Origin: CAISIP01 sp037968655
GTDB lineage: Bacteria > Pseudomonadota > Gammaproteobacteria > Burkholderiales > Burkholderiaceae_C
Direction of reading: 5' to 3'
Assembly: GCA_037968655.1 (NCBI GenBank)
Contig: JBBKVW010000229.1
Location: 1-9,168, forward strand
DNA: 9,168 nucleotides
Part shown: one piece after another, positions 1-6,605 of the stretch
Position numbering within the stretch: position 1 is the stretch's first letter
Layout: every line of letters starts with the position of its first letter
The notes under the pieces: generated by a model
Databases searched by the model: none
Told to the model about the DNA's origin: nothing
The model's input: the letters and a program-made list of their open reading frames with translations, nothing else
Translations under genes and position numbers: made by a program

Positions 1-1
1 G

Positions 2-529
2 CCCCAGCAGGTGGTCACGAACACCGATGCGCCCTGGTTGCACGAGCCCGGCGCGACTTTCGTCACCCTGACGCTGCACGGAGGCCTGCGCGGCTGTATC
101 GGCTCGCTGCAGGCCCAACGCGCGCTGCTGGACGATCTGCGGGCCAATGCCCAGGCCGCAGCCCTGCGCGACCCGCGCTTTCCCCCGCTGCAACTGGCGC
201 AGCTCGATCAAATCCGGATCGGCGTCTCCTTGCTGTCGCCGATGCAGCCCTTTGCCTGCGAAAACGAGGCCGATGCGCTGCGCCGCCTGCAGCCCGGCGT
301 GGACGGCCTTGTGCTCGCGTTCGGCGCACACCGCAGCACCTTCCTGCCGCAGGTGTGGGAGCAACTGCCCTCGCCCGCCCAGTTCCTGGCGCAACTCAAG
401 CGCAAGGCCGGCCTGCCCGAGGACTTCTGGGCCGACGGCGTGCGCCTGCAGCGCTACACCGTGGCCAAATGGGATGAACCCGAGCGTCGCCCCGACACCG
501 ATGCGGCGCAGCCGGCGATAGACCCATGA
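2..529 (+). CDS. amrA: AmmeMemoRadiSam system protein A (AMMECR1 domain), 5' end missing
   Basis: This is the C-terminal part of an AMMECR1-domain protein. The frame is open to the left edge (residues PQQ precede the GTG at 11), and family members have an extra N-terminal helical segment, so the true start probably lies upstream and the GTG at 11 is not the start. Seen directly: the family hallmark LRGCIGSL, with its cysteine about 29 residues after the GTG, then a segment with DDLRANAQAAALRDPRFPPL that matches the family's conserved helix and FPPL turn. The protein ends in a charged, poorly conserved tail. Its stop codon overlaps the next gene's ATG by 4 bases (ATGA), so the two are translationally coupled. 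In bacteria and archaea AMMECR1, Memo and radical SAM proteins are often encoded together; the biochemical role of the set was not known to me. The Memo-like partner is not in view. Identity is secure; function is open. Confidence 0.9.
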   Translation, partial: PQQVVTNTDAPWLHEPGATFVTLTLHGGLRGCIGSLQAQRALLDDLRANAQAAALRDPRFPPLQLAQLDQIRIGVSLLSPMQPFACENEADALRRLQPGVDGLVLAFGAHRSTFLPQVWEQLPSPAQFLAQLKRKAGLPEDFWADGVRLQRYTVAKWDEPERRPDTDAAQPAIDP

Positions 530-1605
530 ACGACGCCACACCCTATCCCGGCCGTTACTGGCACTGGCACGCGGACGGCCGCATGCAATGCGACCTGTGC
601 CCGCGCGACTGCAAGCTGCATGAGGGCCAGCGTGGCGCCTGCTTCGTGCGGGCGCGCCAGGGCGAGCAGATGGTGCTGACGACCTACGGGCGTTCCTCGG
701 GTTTCTGCATCGACCCGATCGAAAAAAAGCCGCTCAACCATTTCTATCCTGGATCGAGCGTGCTGTCGTTCGGCACCGCTGGCTGCAACCTGGCCTGCAA
801 GTTCTGCCAGAACTGGGACATCAGCAAGTCGCGCGACATGGACCGACTGATGGACCAGGCCTCACCCGACGCGATTGCCGACGCGGCCCAGCGCCATGGC
901 TGTAAAAGCGTGGCCTTCACCTACAACGACCCGGTCATATTCGCCGAATACGCGATGGACGTCGCCGATGCCTGCCACGCCCGCGGCATCCAGACCGTTG
1001 CTGTGACGGCCGGCTATATGCATGCGCAAGCGAGGCGCGACTTCTACACCAAGATCGACGCCGCCAATGTCGACCTCAAGGCGTTCACCGACGACTTCTA
1101 CTTCAAGCTCACCGGATCCCATCTGCAGCCGGTGCTCGATACCCTGGTCTACCTGCGCCATGAGACAGATGTGTGGTTCGAGATCACCACCTTGCTGATT
1201 CCGGGTCGCAACGACTCGGACGCGGAAATCCTGGCGCTGTGCCGCTGGGTTCTGCAGGAACTCGGCGCCGATGTGCCGGTCCATTTCAGCGCCTTCCATC
1301 CCGACCACAAGATGATGGATGTGCCGGCGACACCCAAGGCGACGCTGGTGCGCGCACGTGAGATCGGCCTTCAGGTCGGCCTGCACCATGTTTATACCGG
1401 CAACGTACACCACCAGGACGGCGACACCACCTCCTGCCCGAACTGCCAGGCGACTTTGATCGTGCGCGACTGGTACCAGATCCGCGACTACCGGCTGGCG
1501 ACCAATGGCGCATGCGCACACTGCGGCAGCGCCATCGCGGGACGCTTTGACGCGAAGGCCGGAAATTTCGGCCGCAAGCGCATTCCTGTGGCGATTGGTG
1601 CCTGA
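526..1605 (+). CDS. amrS: AmmeMemoRadiSam system radical SAM enzyme
   Basis: This is a 359-residue radical SAM enzyme. The CxxxCxxC motif that binds the 4Fe-4S cluster is at C87, C91 and C94, within GCNLACKFCQNW; the cluster would cleave S-adenosylmethionine to a 5'-deoxyadenosyl radical. Other cysteine groups are visible: an N-terminal set (C22, C25, C29, C39, in CDLCPRDC and GAC), and two CxxC pairs near the C-terminus (C304/C307 and C330/C333) that look like a zinc-ribbon or auxiliary metal site. The region between carries TIM-barrel-like elements, including AFTYNDP and VDLKAFTDDFY. Length and cysteine layout fit the AmmeMemoRadiSam rSAM family, which resembles pyruvate formate-lyase activases, so general databases may label it as such. 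No good Shine-Dalgarno site precedes the ATG, and translation probably depends on coupling to amrA through the ATGA overlap. The substrate is unknown; an activase-like role on a glycyl radical enzyme is a less likely alternative. Confidence 0.93.
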   Translation: MNDATPYPGRYWHWHADGRMQCDLCPRDCKLHEGQRGACFVRARQGEQMVLTTYGRSSGFCIDPIEKKPLNHFYPGSSVLSFGTAGCNLACKFCQNWDISKSRDMDRLMDQASPDAIADAAQRHGCKSVAFTYNDPVIFAEYAMDVADACHARGIQTVAVTAGYMHAQARRDFYTKIDAANVDLKAFTDDFYFKLTGSHLQPVLDTLVYLRHETDVWFEITTLLIPGRNDSDAEILALCRWVLQELGADVPVHFSAFHPDHKMMDVPATPKATLVRAREIGLQVGLHHVYTGNVHHQDGDTTSCPNCQATLIVRDWYQIRDYRLATNGACAHCGSAIAGRFDAKAGNFGRKRIPVAIGA

Positions 1606-1658
1606 CAGCCACTGACGGCGGCGCGCTGGAATCGTCCTTTGCGATTGCGCATGGCCGT

Positions 1659-1679
1659 TCGTCGCATCCTTGGGTTTCA
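1659..1679 (-). repeat. Repeated motif after stop codon, copy 1
   Basis: Plus strand TCGTCGCATCC, two extra bases, then GGGTTTCA; the last TCA is the stop codon (TGA on the minus strand) of the secreted protein gene. The same 19 bases, without the two extra ones, occur at 2770-2788 in the same place relative to the stop of the TPR gene. Neither copy forms a terminator hairpin. Confidence 0.6.
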
Positions 1680-2249
1680 CGGCTTGGCGGCACCATGCGC
1701 ATGCGAATGGCCTTTGACGGCGTCCTTGCCATGGTCTGACAACCGGGCAGCAAACCACCGGTGCAGGGCAGCTACGAGGCCGGCGTCCGAGGTCGTGTAG
1801 GTCAACTGCGCGCCACCCTGGATTTCCTTGTAGACGATCGCGATCTGACCCGGTTTGGCACCCTGCAACTCGGCCAGGCCGGGCATGTCCTGACCATGGA
1901 TATGGCTCGGCCCCGAGAAGTCGCCTGCCAGGAACTGCGCGCGGATCTCCCGCAGGTGGCGGCGCACTGACTGCAACTGCGTGCCGTCGGACGCTGTTCT
2001 GGCGACTACTTTCTGAACTCCGCCCTGGGGACTGTTGGTGAATACGTGGATCGTCCTGGCCAGGTCAAAGGGCATGACGTCCTTGCCGCGCGTGGAAACC
2101 CCGGCTTGGCGCAAGGCGTCTGCACTTGGCGCCTGATGCGCCGCATGGTCCATCTTGGAGTGGTCCATCTTCGAGTGGTCCATGGTTTGCGCCTGGACAA
2201 GAACCGCGCAAACAAAAATCGAAATAGCGACTGCAGCAGTGTGGCGCAT
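1677..2249 (-). CDS. Secreted His-rich protein with MDHSK repeats, function unknown
   Basis: This is a 190-residue protein. The N-terminus is a signal peptide (MRHTAAVAISIFVCAVLVQA, likely cut after VQA, about residue 20), so the mature protein should be periplasmic. It is followed by MDHSK-MDHSK-MDHAAH (residues 23-38), two and a half copies of a pentapeptide rich in Met and His. A single domain spans about 60-175, beginning PFDLARTIHVF and including IHGQDMPGLAEL, ALHRWFAARLSDHG. The tail is again His-rich (GHSHAHG). Met/His runs at both ends suggest binding of copper or another transition metal, but this is inference. From memory, similar proteins are sometimes labelled aspartate carbamoyltransferase; the length and absence of that enzyme's motifs make the label wrong. 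The start was set at the ATG at 2249 because it gives the signal peptide; the frame stays open further upstream without protein-like sequence. It is convergent with amrS. The Shine-Dalgarno site is weak. Confidence 0.8.
   Translation of the reverse strand: MRHTAAVAISIFVCAVLVQAQTMDHSKMDHSKMDHAAHQAPSADALRQAGVSTRGKDVMPFDLARTIHVFTNSPQGGVQKVVARTASDGTQLQSVRRHLREIRAQFLAGDFSGPSHIHGQDMPGLAELQGAKPGQIAIVYKEIQGGAQLTYTTSDAGLVAALHRWFAARLSDHGKDAVKGHSHAHGAAKP
2146..2183 (-). repeat. 15-bp direct repeat encoding MDHSK
   Basis: Two tandem 15-bp units (plus strand TGGTCCATCTTGGAG at 2146-2160, then TGGTCCATCTTCGAG at 2161-2175, differing at one base) are followed by a partial unit (TGGTCCAT from 2176). The repeat is in frame and encodes the MDHSK units just after the predicted signal cleavage site of the gene at 1677-2249. 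Slippage could change the copy number without breaking the frame. Confidence 0.85.
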
Positions 2250-2454
2250 GGATGTGTCCGGCAACGAGCTTGAACCAATACGATGTCGATTGCTTGCTTG
2301 GTAAAAACGATTCAGATCATCTGAAAACGGCCGTTGGCACACATCAGCTGCAATCGGACAATTGGCTGACCGAGCGCACCGGTCCATGCACCTACCCACG
2401 TTGCCCCACCGACTTGACGCGACGCCCCCAATGACCACCAGATTGAGGCTCGTT
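2250..2454 (-). promoter_or_regulatory. 205-bp gap: probable promoter region with a 15-bp palindrome
   Basis: This gap separates the KTSC gene from the His-rich secreted protein gene and is locally more AT-rich than its surroundings. At 2311-2325 lies TTCAGATCATCTGAA, a perfect palindrome with 7-base arms around a single centre base, about 60 bases upstream of the start at 2249. This is a reasonable place for an operator. On the minus strand a weak sigma70-like pair can be drawn downstream of it, TTTACC and TATTGG with a spacer of about 19 bases, but both boxes match the consensus poorly. The palindrome followed by TCGTTTTT on the minus strand could instead be a weak terminator, though the stem is only about 6 base pairs. 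No convincing gene lies here. Confidence 0.35.
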
Positions 2455-2727
2455 TCACTCTTGGGCGCCGAACAGATCCTGGAACTTGCTGGCCGCATCC
2501 GCTCTGCCACCAGTCGACCTGGGCACTCCCTTGGGATACTCTTCCGCGATCCGGTCTTCCCAATAGGTCGTCGGGTTGGGCGCGCTGCACAGGCGGCGAA
2601 ACACCTCTTTCGGAACCTGTTTGTAGGCCAGCACCGACTTGTTGTCCCAGTGCAGCTCGAGTTGGCTCGATACCTCGTCGTAGTCGGCCTTGCGGATGCG
2701 GCCGCCGGTAAAGGTCTTGATAGGCAT
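2455..2727 (-). CDS. KTSC-domain protein
   Basis: This is a 90-residue protein. Residues about 17-64 match the KTSC domain: a first strand with VSSQLEL, a second with KSVLAYKQVP (the usual form is a Y-x-Y followed by VP), then a helix EVFRRLCSAPNPTTYWEDRIAEEYP split by the short turn where many relatives have a glycine-containing xSxGxYF segment. KTSC domains are small stand-alone proteins, also found at the C-terminus of some lysyl-tRNA synthetases; their function is not established. Here the SAPNPTTYW turn differs from the common form. The tail (66-90) is charged and probably flexible. No signal peptide or membrane segment is visible, so it should be cytoplasmic. It starts 58 bases after the stop of the upstream TPR gene on the same strand and may be cotranscribed with it. 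The ATG at 2727 has only a poor Shine-Dalgarno match (AAGTGA). Confidence 0.8.
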   Translation of the reverse strand: MPIKTFTGGRIRKADYDEVSSQLELHWDNKSVLAYKQVPKEVFRRLCSAPNPTTYWEDRIAEEYPKGVPRSTGGRADAASKFQDLFGAQE

Positions 2728-2769
2728 ACAGGGTCACTTTCAGCGTAGCGTCACAGTGATGGACACGGC

Positions 2770-2788
2770 TCGTCGCATCCGGGTTTCA
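2770..2788 (-). repeat. Repeated motif after stop codon, copy 2
   Basis: Plus strand TCGTCGCATCCGGGTTTCA, ending in the stop codon of the TPR gene at 2786-2788. Read on the minus strand it is stop, AACCC, then GGATGCGACGA, which includes an ATG opening a 12-codon frame that ends before the KTSC gene. The partner copy is at 1659-1679. Confidence 0.6.
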
Positions 2789-3487
2789 AGTCGACTTCCT
2801 GCGCTTGATCTCGACCTGGCGGCGCAGACTCTCGATCGTCAATTCGGCGTTGGCCATGTTCGGATTGACCTTGAACGCGCGCTCCAGCATCTCCAGCGCC
2901 CTTTCGGGCTGGTTGCGTTCGGCCAGCATCTGGGCATAGCCGGAAAGCGCGCCGAAGTGCTCCGGCACGCGTTCGAGCACAGCGTCACAGTCCTTCATCG
3001 AGGCGTCGTACTGGTCCATCAGGTAGTAGATGGTGGCGCGCTTGTTCCAGGCTTCGGCGAATGCGGGTTGGCGCTCGATGATGCCGGTAAACACCAGCAC
3101 GGCCTTGGGCAACTCGCCGGCCTGCATCAGTTCGACCCCTTGCGCGTACAGCGCGTCGACTGCGGCGTCACCCGAGCGCGCCCACAGCCGCCAGACCAGC
3201 GTTACTGCGAACTGGCGCAGTGGCGCCTGGTCGTCGCGCAGCCGCGGCAACACGGCTTTTGCGTCGGTGGCTGTGCCAAGGTCGGCCAGGCGCAACATGG
3301 CTTCGAGTCGCCGCGTCGGGTCCGCGTGGCCGAGCGACTGCAGAGCTTGCTCGCGATTGAGTGGCGCCTTGTTCTGGGCCACGGCCGGCGCCATGGCGCA
3401 CAGCAACAAGGCCAGGGTCAAAGCCAGAAAAGATGAGGCGCCATTGAAGGTCGACTTGAAAGACGTTCGCCAGAAACATTGCGCCAT
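2786..3487 (-). CDS. Secreted tetratricopeptide-repeat protein
   Basis: This is a 233-residue protein. A signal peptide is visible (hydrophobic run FLALTLALLLCAMAPAVAQ, likely cut after AVA near residue 37); the cysteine at 30 does not sit in a proper lipobox, so a lipoprotein is unlikely. Residues about 46-105 form short helical pairs resembling a HEAT-type repeat (RRLEAMLRLADLG, LPRLRDDQAPLRQFAVTLVWRL). Residues about 109-210 form three TPR-like units, with recognisable positions in AEAWNKRATIYYLMDQYDAS and ALSGYAQMLAERNQPERALE. Such repeats bind other proteins, so a periplasmic scaffold or assembly factor is likely; the partner is unknown. The start was placed at the ATG at 3487, not the in-frame GTG at 3493, because AGGAG at 3495-3499 is 7 bases from the ATG but only 1 base from the GTG. 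It is followed by the KTSC gene on the same strand. Confidence 0.85.
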   Translation of the reverse strand: MAQCFWRTSFKSTFNGASSFLALTLALLLCAMAPAVAQNKAPLNREQALQSLGHADPTRRLEAMLRLADLGTATDAKAVLPRLRDDQAPLRQFAVTLVWRLWARSGDAAVDALYAQGVELMQAGELPKAVLVFTGIIERQPAFAEAWNKRATIYYLMDQYDASMKDCDAVLERVPEHFGALSGYAQMLAERNQPERALEMLERAFKVNPNMANAELTIESLRRQVEIKRRKST

Positions 3488-3493
3488 GCCCAC

Positions 3494-3499
3494 TCTCCT
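3494..3499 (-). promoter_or_regulatory. Shine-Dalgarno site that fixes the TPR gene start
   Basis: On the minus strand AGGAGA is followed by GTGGGC and then ATG. The 7-base spacing from AGGAG favours initiation at the ATG (3485-3487) over the GTG directly next to the site. Confidence 0.75.
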
Positions 3500-3566
3500 G
3501 CAGTGCCTTGGGCGACCAGCTTAACGCGAATCAGCCATGGCTGCACTACCGCTTCCGGGCACCCGC

Positions 3567-4442
3567 TCAGTTGCCGCGCAGGAATCGTTCCACCAACTCC
3601 CACTGCGCCGGCACGTTGAGCGCCGGTGCATGGCCACAGCCGGCGATCGTCTCGATTCGGGTGCGCGGCCCGCGCTGGGCCATTTGTGCTGCAGCCTCGG
3701 CGAGCAGCAGGTCGGAGCTTTCGCCGCGCAGGCACAGCATCGGAATGTCCAGGCTGTCGTACTCGGACCAGCGCTGGTAATCGTCAGGATGGCAGATGAA
3801 CTGCTGCACCATGGCCGGGTCGTAATGCGGGGTCACGCGGCCGTCGGGCAGGCGTCGGGTCGAGGTCTCGGTCAGATGCCGCCACTGCGCGTCACTGAGA
3901 AAACCATAGGGCTTGTAGACGGTTCGAAAATACTGCTCCAGCTCGGACACGGTGGCAAAGGCGGACGGGCTGCCGGCGTAGCTGCGAATGCGCGTGATGG
4001 CAGCCGCTGCAAGTTCGGGTCCATTGTCGTTAAGCACCAGGCGCGTGATGCGCCCGCGCAGCGCGCCGGCCGCCGCCACGATGCCAATCGAGCCGCCCAT
4101 CGAGGTTCCGATCCAGTCGAACTGGCGCAGGCCGAGCTGGTCGACCAGAGCGCAGGCGATCTCGGCATAAAAGGCCAGGCAGTATTCGCGGTCCGGGTAA
4201 GGGCTCCACTGGCTCAGGCCGCGGCCGATGGTGTCGGGGCAGATCACCCGGTAGCCGTCGGGCTGGCTGCTTAGATGGGCCGCCAGCGCGTCCATGTCGC
4301 GCCCGGTGCGCGCCAGGCCGTGCCAGGCGATCAGCGTGCGTTGATGCTGCGCGCCCCACTCGGTGTAGTGGATCTCGCGGCCGGCACATTGAAGATAGTG
4401 CGAGCGCGGCACCGCATCGAGCCTTGGCATCGGCGCGTTCAC
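3567..4442 (-). CDS. Alpha/beta hydrolase encoded with the transporter
   Basis: This is a 291-residue alpha/beta-hydrolase-fold protein. The catalytic triad can be placed: nucleophile S114 in the elbow GTSMGG, acid D244 in LRGESSDLL, and H271 in GCGHAPAL. The oxyanion motif is HG at 41-42 (IAWHGLARTG). Residues about 145-225 form a cap region that would shape the active site. There is no signal peptide, so it acts in the cytoplasm. Its start overlaps the livM stop by 4 bases (GTGA), and GGGAG lies about 7 bases upstream, so the GTG at 4442 is preferred; an in-frame ATG at 4430 is the alternative and would remove 4 residues. Coupling to livM makes it the last gene of the transporter operon. 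A role in cleaving the imported compound (ester, lactone, amide or ring-cleavage product) is plausible, but the sequence does not name a substrate. Family assignment is secure, substrate unknown. Confidence 0.92.
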   Translation of the reverse strand: MNAPMPRLDAVPRSHYLQCAGREIHYTEWGAQHQRTLIAWHGLARTGRDMDALAAHLSSQPDGYRVICPDTIGRGLSQWSPYPDREYCLAFYAEIACALVDQLGLRQFDWIGTSMGGSIGIVAAAGALRGRITRLVLNDNGPELAAAAITRIRSYAGSPSAFATVSELEQYFRTVYKPYGFLSDAQWRHLTETSTRRLPDGRVTPHYDPAMVQQFICHPDDYQRWSEYDSLDIPMLCLRGESSDLLLAEAAAQMAQRGPRTRIETIAGCGHAPALNVPAQWELVERFLRGN

Positions 4443-5527
4443 TGCCCGCTCCCGGCTGACAGGCGCGCCGCGCTGCGCTCGCGCAGGCGCCCGACCACGC
4501 CGGTCGGAAAGTAATACACCGACAACACGAACAGCACACCCAGCCAGAGCAGCCAGCGCTGTGGCGACAACAAAGCCGACAGCCAGGGCAGCGCCGTGGT
4601 CGCTTCGCTGCCCAGACGCAACAGGTCCTGCAGATAGCTCTGCGCCACCATGAACAGCGTGGCACCGACGACGGCGCCGTACATGGTGCCCATGCCGCCG
4701 ATCACGACGATCAGCAGCACGTCCATCATGATCTCGAACGACATGGAGGTGTCCGGGCCGTTGTAGCGCAGCCAGAGCGCCAGCATCGCGCCCGCCATGC
4801 AGGCGAACAGGGCCGACAGGATGCTGGAGATGCTGCGGTAGACGACGACCCGGTAGCCGATCGCCTCGGCGCGAAACTCGTTCTCGCGGATCGCCTGCAG
4901 CACCCGGCCGAACGGTGAATTGACGATGCGCAGCAGCGTCAGCAGCAGCACCAGCGCCAGCACGAACAGCAGGTAGTACGAGGCCAGGCGCCCGTCGATC
5001 ATCACGCCCAGGATTTCCTCGTCGAAGAACTCATAGCTCGGCGAAAGTATCTCGGGCACCTTGAAGGTCAGCCCGTCTTCGCCGCCGGTGAATTCGGAAA
5101 GCTGCGAGGCCAGCGTCAGGAAGGCCGAGGCCACCGCCAGCGTGATCATCGCGAAAAAGATCGCCCGCACCCGCAGCGAAAACAGCCCGATCACCAGTGC
5201 CAGCACGAAAGACAGCGCCAGCGCGCAACCCAGGCCGACCAGCAGCGCCTCCCATGTCGGGCCCATGCGGGTGGTGGCTATCGCGATGCCATAGGCGCCG
5301 ATGCCAAAGAACATGGTGTGGGCAAAGCTGACGATGCCGGTGTAGCCCAGCAGCAGGTCGAAACTGGCCACCAGCACGATGAAGATCAGCACCTTGGCCG
5401 CAACGTTGAGCGCCTTGACGCCGGGGAACAGGAAGGGCGCGAAGGCCAGCCCCAACAGCAGCAATACCAGCAGCACGGCCAGCGTGCGGCTGCGCGGCAG
5501 GTCGTTGGAGAAAAGCCGGGTCAGCAC
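4439..5527 (-). CDS. livM: LivM-type ABC transporter permease (start uncertain)
   Basis: This is a 362-residue inner-membrane permease of the branched-chain amino acid (HAAT) transporter family, which would pair with LivH to form the solute channel. Hydrophobic segments are seen at about 15-35, 43-62, 68-86, 93-118, 122-142, 183-202, 233-253, 268-296 and 326-342. Family features are GYTGIVSFAHTMFFGIGAYG (61-80), TGGEDGLT (147-154), and the cytoplasmic coupling loop GRVLQAIRENEFRAEAIGY (207-225) that contacts an ATPase subunit. In the main frame the only start near the expected place is a GTG at 5527 with no good ribosome site, 94 bases after livH in an otherwise tightly packed operon. A strong AAGGAG followed by ATG lies at 5607 in a different frame (see the separate entry), so the true N-terminus may be about 27 residues longer and interrupted by a one-base frameshift. 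The stop overlaps the hydrolase GTG. Confidence 0.9.
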   Translation of the reverse strand: MLTRLFSNDLPRSRTLAVLLVLLLLGLAFAPFLFPGVKALNVAAKVLIFIVLVASFDLLLGYTGIVSFAHTMFFGIGAYGIAIATTRMGPTWEALLVGLGCALALSFVLALVIGLFSLRVRAIFFAMITLAVASAFLTLASQLSEFTGGEDGLTFKVPEILSPSYEFFDEEILGVMIDGRLASYYLLFVLALVLLLTLLRIVNSPFGRVLQAIRENEFRAEAIGYRVVVYRSISSILSALFACMAGAMLALWLRYNGPDTSMSFEIMMDVLLIVVIGGMGTMYGAVVGATLFMVAQSYLQDLLRLGSEATTALPWLSALLSPQRWLLWLGVLFVLSVYYFPTGVVGRLRERSAARLSAGSGQ

Positions 5528-5607
5528 GATGCGCCCCGATCAGCACTGGCTGCATCTGTCTCGGGCATGGCGCCTGGCAGCGCCATCACATGCGGGTTTG
5601 TCGTCAT
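5521..5607 (-). other. Out-of-frame livM 5' end or 28-codon leader ORF
   Basis: An ATG at 5607 is preceded by AAGGAG (5613-5618) with 5-base spacing, the best ribosome-binding site in the operon, and lies 14 bases after the livH stop. It opens a 28-codon frame (MTTNPHVMALPG...) that ends in TGA at 5521, overlapping the first codons of the livM frame at 5527. Adding one G to the GGGG run on the minus strand (plus-strand C run at 5533-5536) would join the two frames as ...SADRGRIVLTRLF. Either the sequence carries a frameshift or sequencing error, or this is a short leader peptide coupled to livM by overlapping stop and start. The frameshift reading is favoured because the peptide looks like an ordinary cytoplasmic N-terminal extension. 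Confidence 0.6.
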
Positions 5608-5621
5608 CGCAACTCCTTGCT

Positions 5622-6605
5622 TCAGCGGTTGGCGACCGGGTACACGCCCTGCGGTCGCCACAGCAGGATGGCGGCCATCAGCGCGATGTTGGAGAACAAC
5701 GCGACCTTGGGCGCGAGAAATCCGGTGTAGTTGGCCATCAGCCCGACCAGCAGCGCGCCGATCAGCGCGCCGGCTGTCGAACCCAGGCCGCCGATGATGA
5801 TGACGATGAAGATCAGCACATTGACCTGCGCGCCCATCTGCGGCGTCACGGTCTGCTGGTACAGGCCCCACATCACGCCGCCCAGGCCGGCCAGCGCGCT
5901 GCCCATGACGAACACGCCGATGAACAGGCGTCGGATCCGGTAGCCGAGCGACTCGACCATCTCGCGGTCCTGCACGCCGGCGCGGATCAACAGGCCAATC
6001 TTGGTGCGGTTCAGGGTCCACACGAGGGCCCCGAACACCAGCAGGCCCACCACGACCGCGATGATGCGGTACTTCTCGATCGCCGCGTCGCCGATCAAGA
6101 TCGAGCCGCGCATCGCCTCGGGCAGGGGCAATGGAATCTGCTGCGGACCCCAGATCACCTTGATCAGTTCCTCGCCGATGATCATGCCGCCCATCGTGAT
6201 CAGGATCTGCTTCAGATGCTGTCCATAGACCGGCTTGACGATGAAGCGCTCAAACGCCAGGCCCACGGCACCAGCCACCGCCATGGCCACCAGCATGGCC
6301 GGAAACACCGCCAGCAGATTGCGCCAGAGCTCGTCCGACTGTGTCCAGTCGGTCATGGACCCCAGCACCGTGGTTGCGACATAGGCGCCCAGCGCGATGA
6401 ACAGGCCATGGCCGAAATTGAGCACGTCCATCAGGCCGAATACCAGCGTGAGACCCGAGGCGATGACGAAGATGATCAGGCCCATGGCCAGCCCGGCCAC
6501 GGTCAGTGTCAGCCAGGTCGAACCCGAGCCGATCAGGGGAAACACCAGCAGCGCCAGCAGCGGCACCAGCGCCACCGGCTTCCAGTCGAAATCCAGCTTG
6601 TTCAT
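5622..6605 (-). CDS. livH: LivH-type ABC transporter permease
   Basis: This is a 327-residue inner-membrane permease, the second channel subunit of the transporter. Hydrophobic segments are visible at about 11-26, 31-54, 64-83, 97-117, 134-150, 180-198, 226-250, 261-291 and 301-317. Family features are GLTLVFGLMDVLNFGHGLFIALGAY (51-75, shown here only to place it), close to the usual LivH signature with its N-F-x-H-G core, and the cytoplasmic coupling loop around 202-223 (KIGLLIRAGVQDREMVESLG). IIGGLGSTAGALIGA (270-284) is also typical. Length is near 300-330, as expected. The ATG at 6605 overlaps the livF stop by 4 bases (ATGA), and no strong Shine-Dalgarno site precedes it, so translation probably follows from livF by coupling. 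LivH is the more C-terminal-conserved half of the pair and would work only with LivM. Confidence 0.95.
   Translation of the reverse strand: MNKLDFDWKPVALVPLLALLVFPLIGSGSTWLTLTVAGLAMGLIIFVIASGLTLVFGLMDVLNFGHGLFIALGAYVATTVLGSMTDWTQSDELWRNLLAVFPAMLVAMAVAGAVGLAFERFIVKPVYGQHLKQILITMGGMIIGEELIKVIWGPQQIPLPLPEAMRGSILIGDAAIEKYRIIAVVVGLLVFGALVWTLNRTKIGLLIRAGVQDREMVESLGYRIRRLFIGVFVMGSALAGLGGVMWGLYQQTVTPQMGAQVNVLIFIVIIIGGLGSTAGALIGALLVGLMANYTGFLAPKVALFSNIALMAAILLWRPQGVYPVANR

Noticed and set aside
11..529. GTG at 11 as the start of amrA
   Set aside because: The frame is open to the window edge and the family has a further N-terminal segment, so the true start is probably upstream.
862..1758. Minus-strand open frame of 298 codons opposite amrS
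   Set aside because: It is the reverse shadow of a well-supported radical SAM gene; no recognisable domain and no ribosome site.
1677..2249. Aspartate carbamoyltransferase identity
   Set aside because: The protein is 190 residues (the enzyme has about 310), carries a signal peptide, and lacks the carbamoyl-phosphate motif STRT.
2250..2510. Upstream extension of the secreted protein gene to an ATG at 2510
   Set aside because: It would bury the clear signal peptide in the middle of the protein and run through the palindrome-bearing, AT-richer gap.
2734..2745. Short match (CACTTTCAGCG) to the end of the intergenic element at 8357-8367
   Set aside because: It is only 11 bases, the second copy lies partly in a coding end, and no pairing arms surround it.
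3532..3543. 12-bp palindrome CAGCCATGGCTG upstream of the TPR gene
   Set aside because: About two perfect 12-base palindromes are expected by chance in a window of this size.
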